Source: Coleophoma eucalyptorum (taxonomy: Eukaryota > Ascomycota > Leotiomycetes > Helotiales > Dermateaceae). Taken from it: a DNA stretch of 64,000 nt. Location of the stretch: positions 496,001 through 560,000 of the forward strand of contig JALRME010000025.1 of assembly GCA_026120035.1 (NCBI GenBank), given 5' to 3'. Shown here in pieces: positions 22,607 through 35,084 of the stretch. The first letter of the stretch is position 1; each line of letters begins with the position of its first letter. Under the pieces are notes generated by a model. It did no database searches, had not been told where the DNA came from, and was given only the letters and a program-made list of their open reading frames with translations. The translations under genes and the position numbers were made by a program.

Positions 22607-24339
22607 TCAGTGAATAGGGGCATAAAAATTAAACTTCCCCATAGGATCATAAGCTCTTTTCAAATCCCTCAACCGTTCTATTCTCCAAGATTCATGGCCA
22701 TATAATGCATGGAGACTTTCATCACCATGCGCATAGTTCACGTAGGTATGCATTTCTTCGCTGCTATCCGCAGCATGAAGTATACCCCTAGTATCCTTAC
22801 CGAACTTAATCGCCGTCTCGTCAAGTGTTGCATTCGGTGCGTAGACAACGACAGGAGAGCTTCGATACAACCATATTAGGAATCTGGCAAGTTTGGATTT
22901 GGGACTAGAACAGACTCACATAATTATGTTATCTTCCCGATGGGGGAATGCTGCTAGTTCAGCTGGAATGGCTTTTACACCTTGAACCGAGTACCCTTCG
23001 AATAAGAACAGAGAATTGTTGAATGCTGGTATATTAGTGAGTTCACTGAAGGCATTAAATACAGAACGTTGAGCCGATGGATTGTAACTCTGGATGCCGA
23101 TAGGGAATCGGAGCGATGTGCTGCCGTGCTGGCATGATGGTGAGTCCATATCAAATCCGTTTATGATGCCTAGTTCAGGATAGGTTGCGATGCCATTTTG
23201 AACCACCACTGGACCCAAGGCGTGGAATGGAGCCGAGTATATTTTCTCTATAGAGGAGAGGCCTTCGTATAGAATAAAAAACAGAATTAGAGGCTAAGAA
23301 AAGTACAATTATCAATTAGTTTCCGAAGTTAAACAGAGGGGTAGACTAACATTGTCAGGGTCTAGAGCTGGGATTCGTATGAAGGTCGACCAATTGACTA
23401 GTTCCGCAGGCTGTTTTCCATCATCTGTCAAGATGTTGACCAGGCTGTACAACTCCTCAAGCCTATCATGCGTATATATGAAACTTTCATACACCCATTG
23501 GTTGTCTGGTGGCACGTCGTAAATTATCATCGTGACTTCTGTCACGATGCCAAAGTTATGCCCAGCTCCCTGGATCGCCCAGAAGAGCTCTGGGTGAGAA
23601 TGTGAAGACACTGTCACACTTGTTCCGTTTGCAAGAACCATTTGCGCTGAGATGAGGTTATCAGAAACCAGGCCATAACGCCCTTGTAAAAACCCATGGC
23701 CACCTCCAAGCATAGGCCCCATTAAGCTGGTACATTCGCAGCCGCCGGTAACTATGCGCAGGCGATCAGAACTATGTTCGTCAAAAGTAATCCAACTTTA
23801 GTGTGCCTTACCTGTCTGCTTGTTTGCTGCCCATAAAGTATCTATGACTTCCTTGGATATGACACCGCCTCCAATCGTGGCTGTTTTTCCATCAGGAGCT
23901 ATTGTGATTGTGTTCAATTTTCTCATCCATATCTCAATTCCCTGATTTATGGTCTCTAAGCTTTTAATAGATCCATGACCACCAGTAACAGCTACGAATG
24001 GCAGGTTCTGGTCATTGGCATATTTTACCTGTGGAAGACCTATTATTTCAGGTCCAATTCTTTGTAACAAACTGGCTGACTGACGGTTACTTCTACGTCT
24101 CCTGTTGTCACCACTTCAACGACAATTGCGATGTTCGGCTCGGCAAATCTAGACCATCTGTCTGTGGCGTTTGCAAACTGATGAGACCCGGGCAGGAATA
24201 TTTCTGCGTTAGGGGAAAGTAGCGGGCCAAGATCAGCTATGACGTTAGGAATGCTTGGGTTGAAAGAGTACTGAGGACCAGTAGCGTATGTAGATATAAG
24301 CCCTGAAGCCCAAGCACCGACGGTGCCGATTATATCCAT
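22607..24339 (-). CDS. BBE-like FAD-linked oxidoreductase, 505 aa
   Basis: Berberine-bridge-enzyme-like oxidase (PCMH FAD-binding fold plus C-terminal BBE segment). Exons: complement(22607..22883, 22920..23293, 23351..23751, 23812..24028, 24091..24339), 506 codons. His101 in AVTGGHGSIKSL is the usual covalent FAD anchor. TVTGGCECTSLMGPMLGGGHG supplies cysteines (160 and 162) where bicovalent members carry the second anchor. LVSDNLISAQMVLANGTSV and FWAIQGAGHNFGIVTEVTM are classical PCMH motifs. The C-terminus RDLKRAYDPMGKFNFYAPIH is the BBE tail. No clear signal peptide. Family members oxidise alcohols, amines or catalyse ring closure in secondary metabolism. It is divergent from the MFS at 25557. 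Confidence 0.9.
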
Positions 24340-25556
24340 ATCGAAATAAAGGGAGATGAAATTATTAGCTATAGATCAAATAGCAATCAAAACTTAGGAA
24401 TCTTGCGAACTATTTAATAACCTATTCAACTCCTTTATAGGCGGAAACATAAGTGAGATGGCCATTTGAATACGTGGAATTGATTGGCTCAATATGTATA
24501 GCAGTCAGCATCGTCATTGTTGCGTTGTTAGAAGTCTGGGCACCAAGAAGATTAGGTGAGATTTTAGGTGAGATTATACGACTGCAATACATATATACTC
24601 GCTAGATGTTGCTCCGTCCTACATGAAACATAGGATATTAATGCCAGGATTAGTACCTATCATATACTGTTTCCTTTTAGCTGTGGAAAATATCAATCGC
24701 GAGCGTCACTCCGAAAATTTTGAATCGTACTAGCGCCCACCCAGATTGGAGAACTTCATATGGACCCGCCAAGTAAAAGCCAAGAAACTTTATGCGGAGT
24801 ACAGGATGTGAATGCTTCTTGGTGCCTTTGTACCAGCCCTTCATAAGGTGTGTTTATCTCCAAAAAAAAAAACCTTAACATGAATAACAAATACGGCAAA
24901 AAAATCGAGAGCATGCGGAAATCTGAATTTATGGAAACGCGAAACAACTACACTCACTGGAAGGGGTTGATTTGCAGGTCATTTCATGCTCAGCTAAGTT
25001 GAACGCGCCCATCCTGAGTTCAGTATACCTCGATTAGCAGCAGTGTATACCATCAATAGATTGTACTTTGGAAGCCACAGGGCCCGATGGCAGTAGGAGT
25101 GGAGTGTCCAATTCTGTGTTCTTGTGTTGGCCTGTGCTCAATCAATCACTATCCGCTCGGTAAAGGGGATCCGATTCTGGTCGGCCTTCGGATGTGACTA
25201 CAACACTTGTGTAAAAGTAATCCCGTAAATATTCAGAGTAAGAATTCTCGGAGTTGGTCTTGATGGCATGCTCACGGATATCTTGAACCGTATGATATTA
25301 GTCGCTCTTCATCTGCGTTCTGGTCTCTTCAACCCCATTCTTCTATAAGATCTCGGCTGCCCAATTCTAATATATTTAGAGCATTTCACTATACATGTGT
25401 TCGCCGCTGATTTTAGAAACTTCATTTTCTCCCCTCTCTCTAGCTGTATCTTTCTAACTGTCAGTTTCGCCAAGGCAAGAGGTCTCTCATTTAGCCTGCC
25501 TTTGATACATAAGATGTGTATCGTGGCATATTCACTCTCTCGCTAGCAATTCTAGA
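24340..25556. promoter_or_regulatory. Divergent promoter shared by BBE-like oxidase (-) and MFS (+)
   Basis: 1.2 kb without a gene. A concentrated group of CCG/CGG triplets sits at 25153-25192: CCG-N2-CGG (25153-25160), CCG-N8-CGG (25171-25184) and TTCGGA just after. These are plausible Zn2Cys6 sites about 370-400 bp from the MFS start; unproven. Confidence 0.4.
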
Positions 25557-27311
25557 ATGACGATCGAAGACTGGCAAGAAAAAGACGTAGAGGCAGGGAC
25601 TATGTCTGGCTATGATAGTGCTTCTAGTCATAATATCGTTGGAATAATAAAAGAAGGACATCATGCCAACCTCCAATTGGTAAGCTCCAATAAGCCTCAT
25701 GGCACCATATTACTAATATGGTTCTTGTAGCCTCAAGAATCTACCAAAGCCGGGTCCTCTGTTTCGGAGACCTATTTCGACCTTCGCCGAATCAAATCAC
25801 CAGCAATCTCGATGGAGAAATTAGATAGAGCAGTTTCAAAATGTAGCTCAAGCAGCAAAAAGGGGGACAGATTAAAACGAGCGAAGCACCCGGAGACGAA
25901 TCTTGCTGAGCATATAGTTGGATGGGAAGGACAACAGGATCCAGCCATGCCTCTTAACTTCCCCAATCAGCGCAAATGGCTTATTCTCATTCTCACTTCA
26001 TTAACTACTCTGATGGTCGCCCTCGCATCAGCGATGATTGCTCCTGGTGTCTCGTACGTATCCCAGGAATTTGGAAATTCATCCACCATCCTTGATACCA
26101 TCATTGTAACCATCTTCCTCCTCGGTTTTGCGGTTGGCCCCATCGTACTCTCACCACTCTCTGAGATCTACGGTCGCAAGATCGTCTTAATGGGCGGCAA
26201 CATTTTCTTCCTTCTATGGCAGATCGGGTGTGCTCTAGCACCGAGCATTGGCTCCCTGATTGTCTTCCGATTTCTCGCTGGCGTCGGTGGCTCCGCTTCT
26301 CTTACTATCGGCGGCGGACTTATATCGGATCTCTTCGACATCGATGAGCGAGGTACAGCATCTTCAATGTACGCTATCGGGCCTCTATTCGGCCCTGTAC
26401 TTGGCCCTATTTGTGGGGGTTTCATCGCAGAGCGCCTTGGATGGCGATGGGTTTTCTGGGTGCTCCTAATTCTCTCCGCTCTATTACTTCTTACGATGGA
26501 GGTATTTAGTAAAGAAACAAATCACCGAGTCCTCATGCGATGGAAAACCGAGAAGCTTCGAAAGGAACTCTGCAATGACAATCTTCGATCCTGCTATGAT
26601 AGTCCGGGAGCTGGGCTACGAACTCAATTTGAAACCGTAACTATTAGCGTAACTCGCCCTCTGAAGATGCTGTTCTTCTCTCCTATTCTTTTCATCCTGG
26701 CAACCTATATGGCCTTTATCTATGGCCTGCAATATTTGCTGTCGACAACAATCCCACTTGTCTTCCAGACCACCTACCATTGGAATCCCGAGCTCACGGG
26801 TCTGGCTTATATTGGCCTAGGACTCGGGTTCTTTGGTGGGATTATGGCAGTTGCCCGTATCAACGACGCTACAGTCGTCCGGCTCACTAAGGCGAATCAT
26901 GGTGTATTCGAGCCAGAAATGCGTCTCCCGGCCTGCGTCCTCTTCGCTTGCTTCATCCCTATATCATTTTTCTGGTATGGCTGGAGTACCTTCTATGAGG
27001 TGCACTGGTCAGTTCCCATCATCGGGCTTATTCCCTTTGGCTTGGGTCAGATTGGCGTCTTTATCCCCATCCAAACCTACGTTATTGACAGTTTCCCAAT
27101 CTTTGCTGCGAGCGGTGTCGCTGCTCTGACAATTATGAGGAGTCTATTAGGCGCCGTTCTTCCTCTTGCGGGATCGAAGATGTATGACTCTCTCGGACTA
27201 GGCTGGGGAAATAGCTTGCTGGGCTTCGTTGCCATGGCATTAATTCCCTTCCCGTTCTTCATCTTTAAGTTTGGGGGAGCAGTTCGAAAGAAGTATTCAC
27301 TTGAGTTGTAG
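25557..27311 (+). CDS. MFS transporter, DHA1-type multidrug exporter, 567 aa
   Basis: Twelve-TM exporter. Exons 25557..25679 and 25731..27311 (568 codons). The internal ATG at 25812 is in frame, but the upstream exon gives a continuous acidic N-terminal tail (MTIEDWQEKDVEAGTMSG) and a clean GTAAGC..TAG intron. Motifs: SPLSEIYGRKIVLM (loop 2-3), RFLAGVGGSASLTIGGGLIS, IGPLFGPVLGPICGGFIAE (antiporter motif C), ERLGWRWVFWVLLI. The C-terminal half has TMs around YMAFIYGLQYLLSTTIPLVF and FGLGQIGVFIPIQTYVIDSF. It pairs with the FAD oxidase across a divergent promoter. Confidence 0.93.
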
Positions 27312-27874
27312 TTTATGAATGAGGCTATTTTAAATAATGGATGTTTATTAACATCTATTCTACATTATGACTTTGATTATCACTCATTGTAGTTTCACGA
27401 GACCGACTCGCAGAGTAGATGGCAGCACCTGTGCAAGTGTTGCGACTGTGAACCGTTATCTGTCGGTTTAGGGCCACTGGTTGTAATAACCCCAAGGAAC
27501 ATCCTCTTCTCTCTAATCCTCTAGAGTTGCCAAAAAGATGGCCGGGGTTTCGGGATCAGATGCAGCCGGCGGAAGCGATGAGGTCGATGCTTCGGAAGCC
27601 GCTGCCGCTCTCAGCCTTTCGTCGGCACTGTCGAGCTTTCGGGCATCGCATTCCCCTGAACGTTACACTTCCGAAAAACAATGAAAAAGTCTTCTCCGTA
27701 GCGGTTGATTTGTATTGGTCTTATCATCATAGCCTCTACAAACCCTTTCCAAGTCTCCGGATAAGTCAACCGCATTTCGATATTGGAATACCAACCTAGT
27801 ATATATCTGCTGAAAAGGTTGAGGACCACAAGAAAGTCATCATCCCTTTCCTAGTCGTCCATAAACTTAATAGT
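27312..27874. other. Intergenic region before the flavin monooxygenase
   Basis: Holds the 3' end of the MFS gene and the promoter of the next gene. A 90-residue frame at 27527-27799 shows no recognisable features and is not called. Confidence 0.45.
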
Positions 27875-29678
27875 ATGCTTTTAAGTATGGCTACCTCTAA
27901 GAGGCAAATACAATTGAACTTCTTCGACACAACATGCGCAGGCAACAATACCATGCTTGGCTCTTGGAGGTAAGTCATGTGACTAAACTCTTAGACTGTT
28001 CAATGTTGGAAAAAAGCTGACATTATACAGGGATCCGAAGGATGCTGCTCGAAATCATAAAGACCGCATGGAATACTACATGTGGTTGGCCAAGATTGCG
28101 GAAAAGGGGAAGATCAGCTCAATATTCTTTGCCGATGTCTATGCTGGTCACGAGGTCTATGGTGGGACCATGGAAGCTCAATATACAGGCGGCTCCCAAG
28201 TGGGAGCATTAGATCCAGTTGTCATGATTGGATCCATGGCTTCTGTCACAAATTCGGTTGCGTTTGTCGTCACAGGAAGTTCGACCTACATCAGTGCGTG
28301 GTCTATTCAATACCCCCCTGTGCTCTTTCAAGATCTTTGTCATATATATATATGGCAAAGGCGTAGTCGTAACATGCTGACGAAAGTTTAGAGCCGTATA
28401 TGTTAGCTCGGACATGGTCTAGTTTGGACCATATCACCAATGGCCGTGTTGCCTGGAATATAGTAACCAGCTACAGTAACTCCTCCGCACGTGCAATGGG
28501 GCTGGACAGTATACCGCCACATGATAAGCGATACGAAGTAGCAGAAGAGTATATGGAAGTAGTATACCGGCTTTGGGAGCACTGCTGGGAGGATGGAGCT
28601 CAGATTTTCGACGTCAATAAAGGACCTTTTGGGACAGCTTACGACTTCTCCAAAATCCACAAGCTTGAATTCGAAGGAAAATATCACAAACTGGCTGGCA
28701 TTCACCAGACGCATCCTTCTCCTCAACGGATACCCATGCTATTTCAGGCAGGGGCCAGTAAAGCGGGAATTCAGTTTGCCGGGAAGCATGCCGAGGGCCT
28801 CTTTTGTGTTGGGTCGTCAATCGAGCGCACGAAAGACTACATCCGACAAGTCCGTGAAGTAGCGGTTGCAAATGGACGCAGCCCCGATTCCGTCAAGTTC
28901 TTCCTTGGAATCACGCCTATTATTGGGAACACTTTAGAAGAAGCTAACGAGAAATTCGAAGCAATGAGAAAGAACCTCCATGTGATTGGTGGTCTTGCTC
29001 GATTTGGGGGTTTCACGGGTGTAGATCTCAGCGCTTTCCCTCTTGACGAGCCATTCGAGTTCAAAGGCGACTTAACAGATGTTGGCATCCACTCTGCCAT
29101 AGAGACCTTGAAGGCCAACCCTGACCTAGATAAATTAGGCAAGGAAAAGCCTTGGACACCCCGTAAAATCGGAGAGCTCATGGCAGTGGGCAGCCATAAT
29201 CCTATACCAGTAGGGACCCCGGAGATGGTAGCAGACGTTTTCCAGAAATGGTTTGAGGAGGCAGGAGTGGATGGCTTTAATGTTTCTTGTTCGTATTCTC
29301 TTTCGGCATAACAAAAATGGGAGCAATACTAATCTCTTGTGAACAGATGTAACAAATCCACAAAGTTATACAGACCTTGTCGAATTACTGGTACCAGAAC
29401 TGCAAAGGCGTGGTATCTACTGGGATGACTATGCCGCACCCGGCGGCACGATGCGTGAGAATTTCTATGCTAAGCCAGGCCAGTGCCATCTCCCGGACGA
29501 CCATCCTTCTGCACAATTCAGATGGAACCCTCCTAAGTCCAAGACATTAGAAGATCCATTGGAGGGATTTAGATGGGCTTCCCCGAAAGAGGAAAAATCT
29601 ATACCAACTGACCCTTTAGATCCTCTGAGTGGATACAGGTGGAAGAGTCCTGCATCAGCCAAGATTGTCGCAGTTTAG
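27875..29678 (+). CDS. Luciferase-like FMN-dependent monooxygenase (NtaA/SnaA/DszA family), 528 aa
   Basis: Two-component flavin monooxygenase of the bacterial-luciferase-like superfamily; it needs FMNH2 from a separate reductase. Relatives act on nitrilotriacetate, pristinamycin or dibenzothiophene sulfone. Exons: 27875..27969, 28031..28293, 28392..29288, 29347..29678 (529 codons). An in-frame ATG at 27887 is an alternative start. Motifs: LNFFDTTCAGN, FFADVYAGHEVYGG, SYNS-type YSNSSARAMG after GRVAWNIVTS, IPMLFQAGASKAGIQFAGKHAE, and DGFNVSYVTNP joined over the last intron. The last 70 residues are odd: FRWNPPKSK, then DPLEGFRWASPK and DPLSGYRWKSPA, an imperfect repeat outside the catalytic barrel. 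The partner reductase could be the quinone reductase-like gene far away or one elsewhere in the genome. Confidence 0.92.
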
Positions 29679-30824
29679 AAAGTTACAAATTTAGAGACAT
29701 GATATAATCGAAGAAATTGTATTGTGGTCTGCCGCAGTGACTCGAGGTGAAAATATTGTAGGAAATGTAGATTGAAAATCAATCTCTGTCCTGTTCCTAC
29801 TTGGAAAATAACCATTCTGACGCAAGTAAACTATAAGACCCCACTTGACTGAATCATGTACCGGTAACTTTCAGGGCGCGCCAGGTACCTACGCACTAAG
29901 TCTAATTCCATGTCTTCAGGTGATAACCTTCATGCCTAGACAAAAGCAGAGAGTTAAACGGTTAGGGATGAGCGAAGTCCCGGTTTGTGTTTCTGATTGG
30001 ATCCTAGCCCTACTAGCTAGATCGGCATTTAATTTGACTCGTTCTAGCGAGCAAACCATATGCTATCGAATGTTTATTCATTCCTCTTAAACCTTGTGGT
30101 CCCTACCCCGAGCGAAACAACAGGTGTGGATAATCCGTTTATCAAAAGATTAATCAGTCTCACTGTACAAATGATGCAGTTGACATCAGAGATCTAATAA
30201 GATAAATCTAGCCAGATATCAATGGCTGGCTCCTTGCCTTTTTTAAGAGATGTCGGTTTGTTAACCTTCAGGATTGACCGACATCCCGAAACTCTACGCA
30301 ACGGATTTGGGGTATCTCCGTTCGGAATATCTGCTTCCAGCTTCAACCATTCTTCCAACTCACGAGCGTTTTGAGTCAGCTGTCGCCCGCACTTGCTCAA
30401 GAACATATCAGTGGTTTACTGCGTAACTACCTCAATATGTCTGTCCTATTTGACCCGGGATGCTGGTTTTCTCGCAAATTTTCAACGGGGGCACGGCGTT
30501 GCGATTGCTAGTGATGAAGAGATAAGGCTAATATACTAGTCTGCGGGCTCTAACTTCAACATGGCACCTAAGGATAAATAGCTCGATATAACAGCTGTTT
30601 GCGTCATTCCTAGAATTGCGTAGACCTTTGAAGGGGTATTTGTACTTCCTCGAAGAATTTCTTTCCCTCCGATATGGTCTGGGGGCAAGAATACCGTCAA
30701 TATCTAATGTGACGACTTACGATTTTGGACATCTCTGGAAGACTGGTGACTACAAAGAGGGTCACGATAGAGGCAACAAGGCTGCATGTAGCAGTTTATA
30801 AGTCGTGAATCATATGACAACGAT
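29679..30824. other. Intergenic region, no gene supported
   Basis: Several frames of 60-80 codons on both strands, none recognisable. The minus-strand frame 30194-30406 (rich in Lys and Glu, containing REL-EEWLKLEADIP) is the most protein-like but has no known relatives to me. The end of the stretch is the promoter of the gene at 30825. Confidence 0.4.
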
Positions 30825-31942
30825 ATGGGGAGATTATCGTTGTCTGGTATGATTGTGAGTTCTTGATGCCTCCAAACTCCAACAATCAGGTCCAATTCTG
30901 ATAACCATATTACCAGGGCATCCAATGCTTTCTCCAAATCTTCAGTCTAGCTTTTATTTTCGCCCGCCTCTACACACGCCTCTTCCGCCTTTCTTCCTCC
31001 CTCAATCTCTCTGACTACTTCGTTCTCACCGGCTGGACTCTCTGTCTTGGCTGGACTCTTACTACTATTATGGCTCTATATTATGGGTCACCTGTCCTCA
31101 TCGCCTTGGACCCCAATACCAGTCTCTCTGTGCCTGCGAAAAAGGCACTCTTCGCTGCGAATTTCACCTTCGATATGGGTCTATTCTGCCCTAAGGCATC
31201 GTTGCTGTGCTTTTACAATCAGATTTTCCCGCACACTCACCGAAAAGAACGGCTGGCGCTATATATAGCGACAGCGTACATCGCATGCGCTTGTATAGTG
31301 ACATTGTTGAGTGATGTTCTGACTTGTTTGCATACACCGGATAATTGGTCGGAGAAGCCAAAGGCATGCTCAACGTGGTTCTCTTTGCGAAGCTTTATAA
31401 TAAACTACTCTTTGAATGTATCCTCAGATCTCCTAGGTGAGATTCTATGATGGAGAGGCAGAACGGAAGTAAACTTCAGTTTCAGCTAACAGAAATATAT
31501 AGTGTTTGGCCTTCCCTTCATACTTCTTCCTCAGATCCATGCGGACCGAAAAACGAAATGGGGAATTGCAGGCACTTTCTTCCTCGGCGCACTCACCATT
31601 AGCATCTGTACGATTCGATTTGTTTGGGGAGAGATTATCGAAGTATATCCTATTACGGTGATTTTAATGTGCACGGCAGAGTTTACAACGGCGCTGATAG
31701 TCGTATGCTTACCCGTTCTACGGCCGCTGCTGACAAAACAAAAGTTGATGGAGACGCCGTGGCTAGAAGGGAATGATCAAAGGATTAATAATGCGTTGAA
31801 AAAGTGTGAGCATTGGAGCGAATCAAGTTGGAGTGAAGGCGGAAGGCAGGAACATGGGCGAGAAGAAACAAGAGAGAAGCGAGTATCGTCGCATAAGCCA
31901 TCGACAGATGCCACACTGACTCCACTCCACTCCTTAGAGTAG
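30825..31942 (+). CDS. Rhodopsin-like fungal integral membrane protein (SAT4 family), 329 aa
   Basis: Membrane protein of the large fungal rhodopsin-domain (SAT4-like) family; role unknown for most members. Exons: 30825..30854, 30917..31436, 31503..31942 (330 codons). The tiny first exon (MGRLSLSGMI) is supported by a GTGAGT donor, a CTGATAAC branch point and exact phase. Hydrophobic spans are visible around CFLQIFSLAFIFARLYT, YFVLTGWTLCLGWTLTTIMA, ALYIATAYIACACIVTLL, VFGLPFILLP, WGIAGTFFLGALTISICTI and VILMCTAEFTTALIVVCLP. The DYFVL..W and Arg-rich first loop (ARLYTRLFRL) are family-typical. The C-terminal tail is charged and hydrophilic. Only about six or seven spans; no retinal-binding Lys can be assigned. 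Confidence 0.85.
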
Positions 31943-32974
31943 TAAAGATTTTGGTATGGATTTTAATACAATATTTCATTCCTCTAATGATAACGAGAGA
32001 TGATTGATAAGCTCCTACGAACTCTGAGTATGGAAACCAGTCTCGGGTCGCACCTGCATTTCCGAAACTCCTTTCCCGTCTGGAGGACCATGTATATGCT
32101 CTCATGAATAATTATAGGCTTTTACTTTTCAGTAAGACCAAGTTATAGCTAGCAAGTACTTACGTCATAAATTTCGTCCTCGAATTCTATGTCAACAGTT
32201 AGAACAACATCATATTGACTCCTTATAGCTCTTAAACTAATTTTTACATCAACTAATGTCACTCAATTTATATCAACGTCTCAAACAAACCCCGTAGCAA
32301 ACAGCTCTTCTTGCTCCCAAAGTCTTAGTTCTGCGAAATTCTCGAAAGTATAGTAGGTTACTACAGAAAAGTTAGTACTGAAATGATAATTGCGCTTAAT
32401 CCTTTCATTCCTCGTAGTCATTCGCGATATACTCAGGCCCAAGGTATCGAAACAAGCCGAGATGGAAATTCACACTTCTTGTATAGACAATAGGTTTGTC
32501 ATTGCGCATGGATCCGGAGGTAGGTTTGTGCCTATAAGGAGGTGGGAGGCGCCAAGAGTCACAAGCAAATCTCTTCTATGGAGAGATATTAGTACAGAAA
32601 CTCCCTCAATAATAGCAAGGGACTGTTAGATTTACTTATTATGGAGATAAGTCCTGGTCAACATTATCGTCCTCTCGTGGCACATTATCGGAACTAAGAG
32701 ACAGAGTCAGTCCCATGGCACAAGCTGATTACTTCCATCCCCACCTTTACACCTCTGTGGATCCAAGTGCAGAAATCCTAAACTTGCGATCATGAGGTAG
32801 CGAAAAAACACATTACAACCAACAAGAAACACAAATATTATATTAACAACGACAGCGAAGATAACGACTACAACAGTAAAAATTCTGGTCGGGTTCGCTG
32901 TCCGTTGATTATCACAACAGAGCTAGCCTCCTGAGACTTGACGTGGGAACCACACACAATAAATACAGCCCGAC
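31943..32974. other. Intergenic region upstream of the DHA2 transporter
   Basis: About 1 kb with no supported gene; AT-rich with purine runs near 32800-32880. It should hold the DHA2 transporter promoter. Confidence 0.45.
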
Positions 32975-35084
32975 ATGAGCAAAGCGTCAAAAACTTGTAA
33001 GCTTATGATATAATTTGATGGTAAAGTATACTGAAGTAACATCCTGCTAGTGCCATATCTGGACTCAGTGTTGTTATCCGATGGCAGGCACTTTAATCCA
33101 GTCTTTACCGACGAATCCAATACCGATGCCGCTTCATCGGAGCCAGCAACCGGGGTACGTCGTCGGTCCAATGTCTCTGGAAAGCTTCCGTTTCGGGATG
33201 CAGTGGCCTTGGAGGATCTAGAGCCACTAAGTCAATCTGCATCGGCTGTAAGTGGACATCGCGAAGCCTACGCCAAAGCCCAAGAAGGAGCACATTCTAT
33301 TGCCAGACCTAAGGTAGCCCACAAAGGCCCAGCTACGGTTATCCGTAAAGCCCCATCAGAATTCAATACTTCTGCGTTCAACACTCCTGTCTCTACTCGA
33401 CCACCCTCTCCAGTACTAGACTTCTACTTCTGGAGTGGCGGATGATAGGGTCGTCGTCACGCCATACCCTGATATTGGAACCCTTTCATCTTGGCTAGGG
33501 GTGATGATCCTCATCATTACGTGCGGAGCGCAATTGCTCGACAACGTTTTTATGACTGGAGTTAATATCTCCTTGCCGGCTATCCAGCGAGAGTTTAACG
33601 TCGAGGCGGGTGACCTGCAGTGGCTGATTTCTGCATACACCCTGACCTTTGGTGGATTTCTACTCCTTGCAGGAGTTCTAGCTGACAGGTAAGATTGATT
33701 TTACAGCCAACAGCTTTATTCATTTTCATCTACTCAAAGGGAATTCTAACCTGTTTCATTGTCCGCATAGGCACGGCCGGAAATTCATTTTCTGTGCCGG
33801 GATGTTCTGGATCTCCGCGTGGACTCTTGCCAATGGATTCGGGACCTCATTCATCCAGATTGCGATTTTCCGGGCGCTGCAAGGCATCGGTGCTGCCATG
33901 ACGGTGCCGTCGTCCGTCGGCATAATCAGTTCTTACTTTGTCGCAAAAGACAGAACGACGGCGTTGTCCATCTATGCAGCATTGGGCGCCGTTGGATTCT
34001 GCTCAGGCCTTATCCTTGGTGGTTCCTTGACCTCGTCTCTCTGCTGGAGATATATTTTCCGTATTTCCGTTATAATTACGGGTTCTTTGGGTATTCTGGG
34101 CTTGTTGTTGTTGCCTAGGGATCGCTTGGAGGGACAAGACAAGCCTCGATTGGATATTCTTGGAGCCGGTCTTTCCACGGGAGGCTTGATCCTCTTGTCA
34201 TTCGTGCTCTCCAGTGGAGGAGTTTATGGGTGGAACAAAGCATTCATCATTGTCCTTCTTATAAGTTCTATTGGTCTTCTTGGATTATTCACTTGGGTGG
34301 AGAAGAAAGTCAAGAATCCGATTATGCCATTATCCTTGTGGAAAATCCCGAATTTTGCTGCTCTTTGGGTATCTGGTTTTGGTAAGTTGAAATTATTATT
34401 GGATGCAACACCCCAGCTAATTTTTATATAGTGACTTATGGTAGCTATCAAATCGTCATCTACTATACCGTTCTTATTGCCCAAGAGGTCAATGGTCTTT
34501 CAGCGGGAGAAACAGCTTTGAGATTTCTTCCTATGGGATTTGTAGGCTTTGCTTGCTCACTAGGTATGGGCAGTGTATTGGAGAGATTCGATCATCCCAA
34601 GACGATTCTCCTATTTGGTATGGCACTGTGCATCATTGCGCCTATACCAAGCTCATTGATAAAAGAAGGTGACATTAATTTGTAAGTAACACTGGATCAC
34701 GTTACTTATGCAAGAATTTCATTCACTAATTGGCTACTACCATACAGCTGGAGTCACGTCCTTCCAACCAGTTTGATGATTGTCGCTGGTGTCACTGTTG
34801 TCTACTGCTCATGTACCATTATCTTACTAGGCTCCGTCCCGATGCACGCCAAGTCTCTGTGTGGCGGTATGATTAATACGGCTTTCCAAATTGGTTCTGG
34901 AGTGGGGCTTGCTCTTGCGTCAGCTATTGTTCAAGCTGTCCAAACCAGTAAAGGCCATGGGTTAACGCAGCAGTATAGCACTGGGTTGTGGTGCTGCGTG
35001 GGCTTCGCTAGCATTGGGTTCTTTACTTCGCTCTTTGGGATCAGGAGACGGGATAACCTCCCCGTTGGAATTACCCCCCTGTGA
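32975..35084 (+). CDS. MFS transporter, DHA2 (14-TM) type, 561 aa
   Basis: Major facilitator of the drug:H+ antiporter-2 type. Exons: 32975..32996, 33051..33247, 33420..33688, 33771..34381, 34432..34681, 34748..35084 (562 codons). The open frames starting at 33050 and 33435 begin with GTG, so the small first exon MSKASKTL is needed; its donor GTAAGC and the CTGCTAG acceptor fit in phase. The second intron (172 nt, GTAAGT donor) joins the polar tail to TM1. Motifs: NVFMTGVNISLPAIQREFNV, QWLISAYTLTFGGFLLLAG, LADRHGRKFIF (loop 2-3), RALQGIGAAMTVPSSVGIIS, and ALSIYAALGAVGFCSGLILG (motif C like). It sits directly upstream of the ammonia-lyase gene, same strand. Confidence 0.88.

Noticed and set aside
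30194..30406. 70-codon minus-strand frame with charged residues
   Set aside because: Protein-like but no family recognised, no promoter or splice context, and no neighbours pointing to it.
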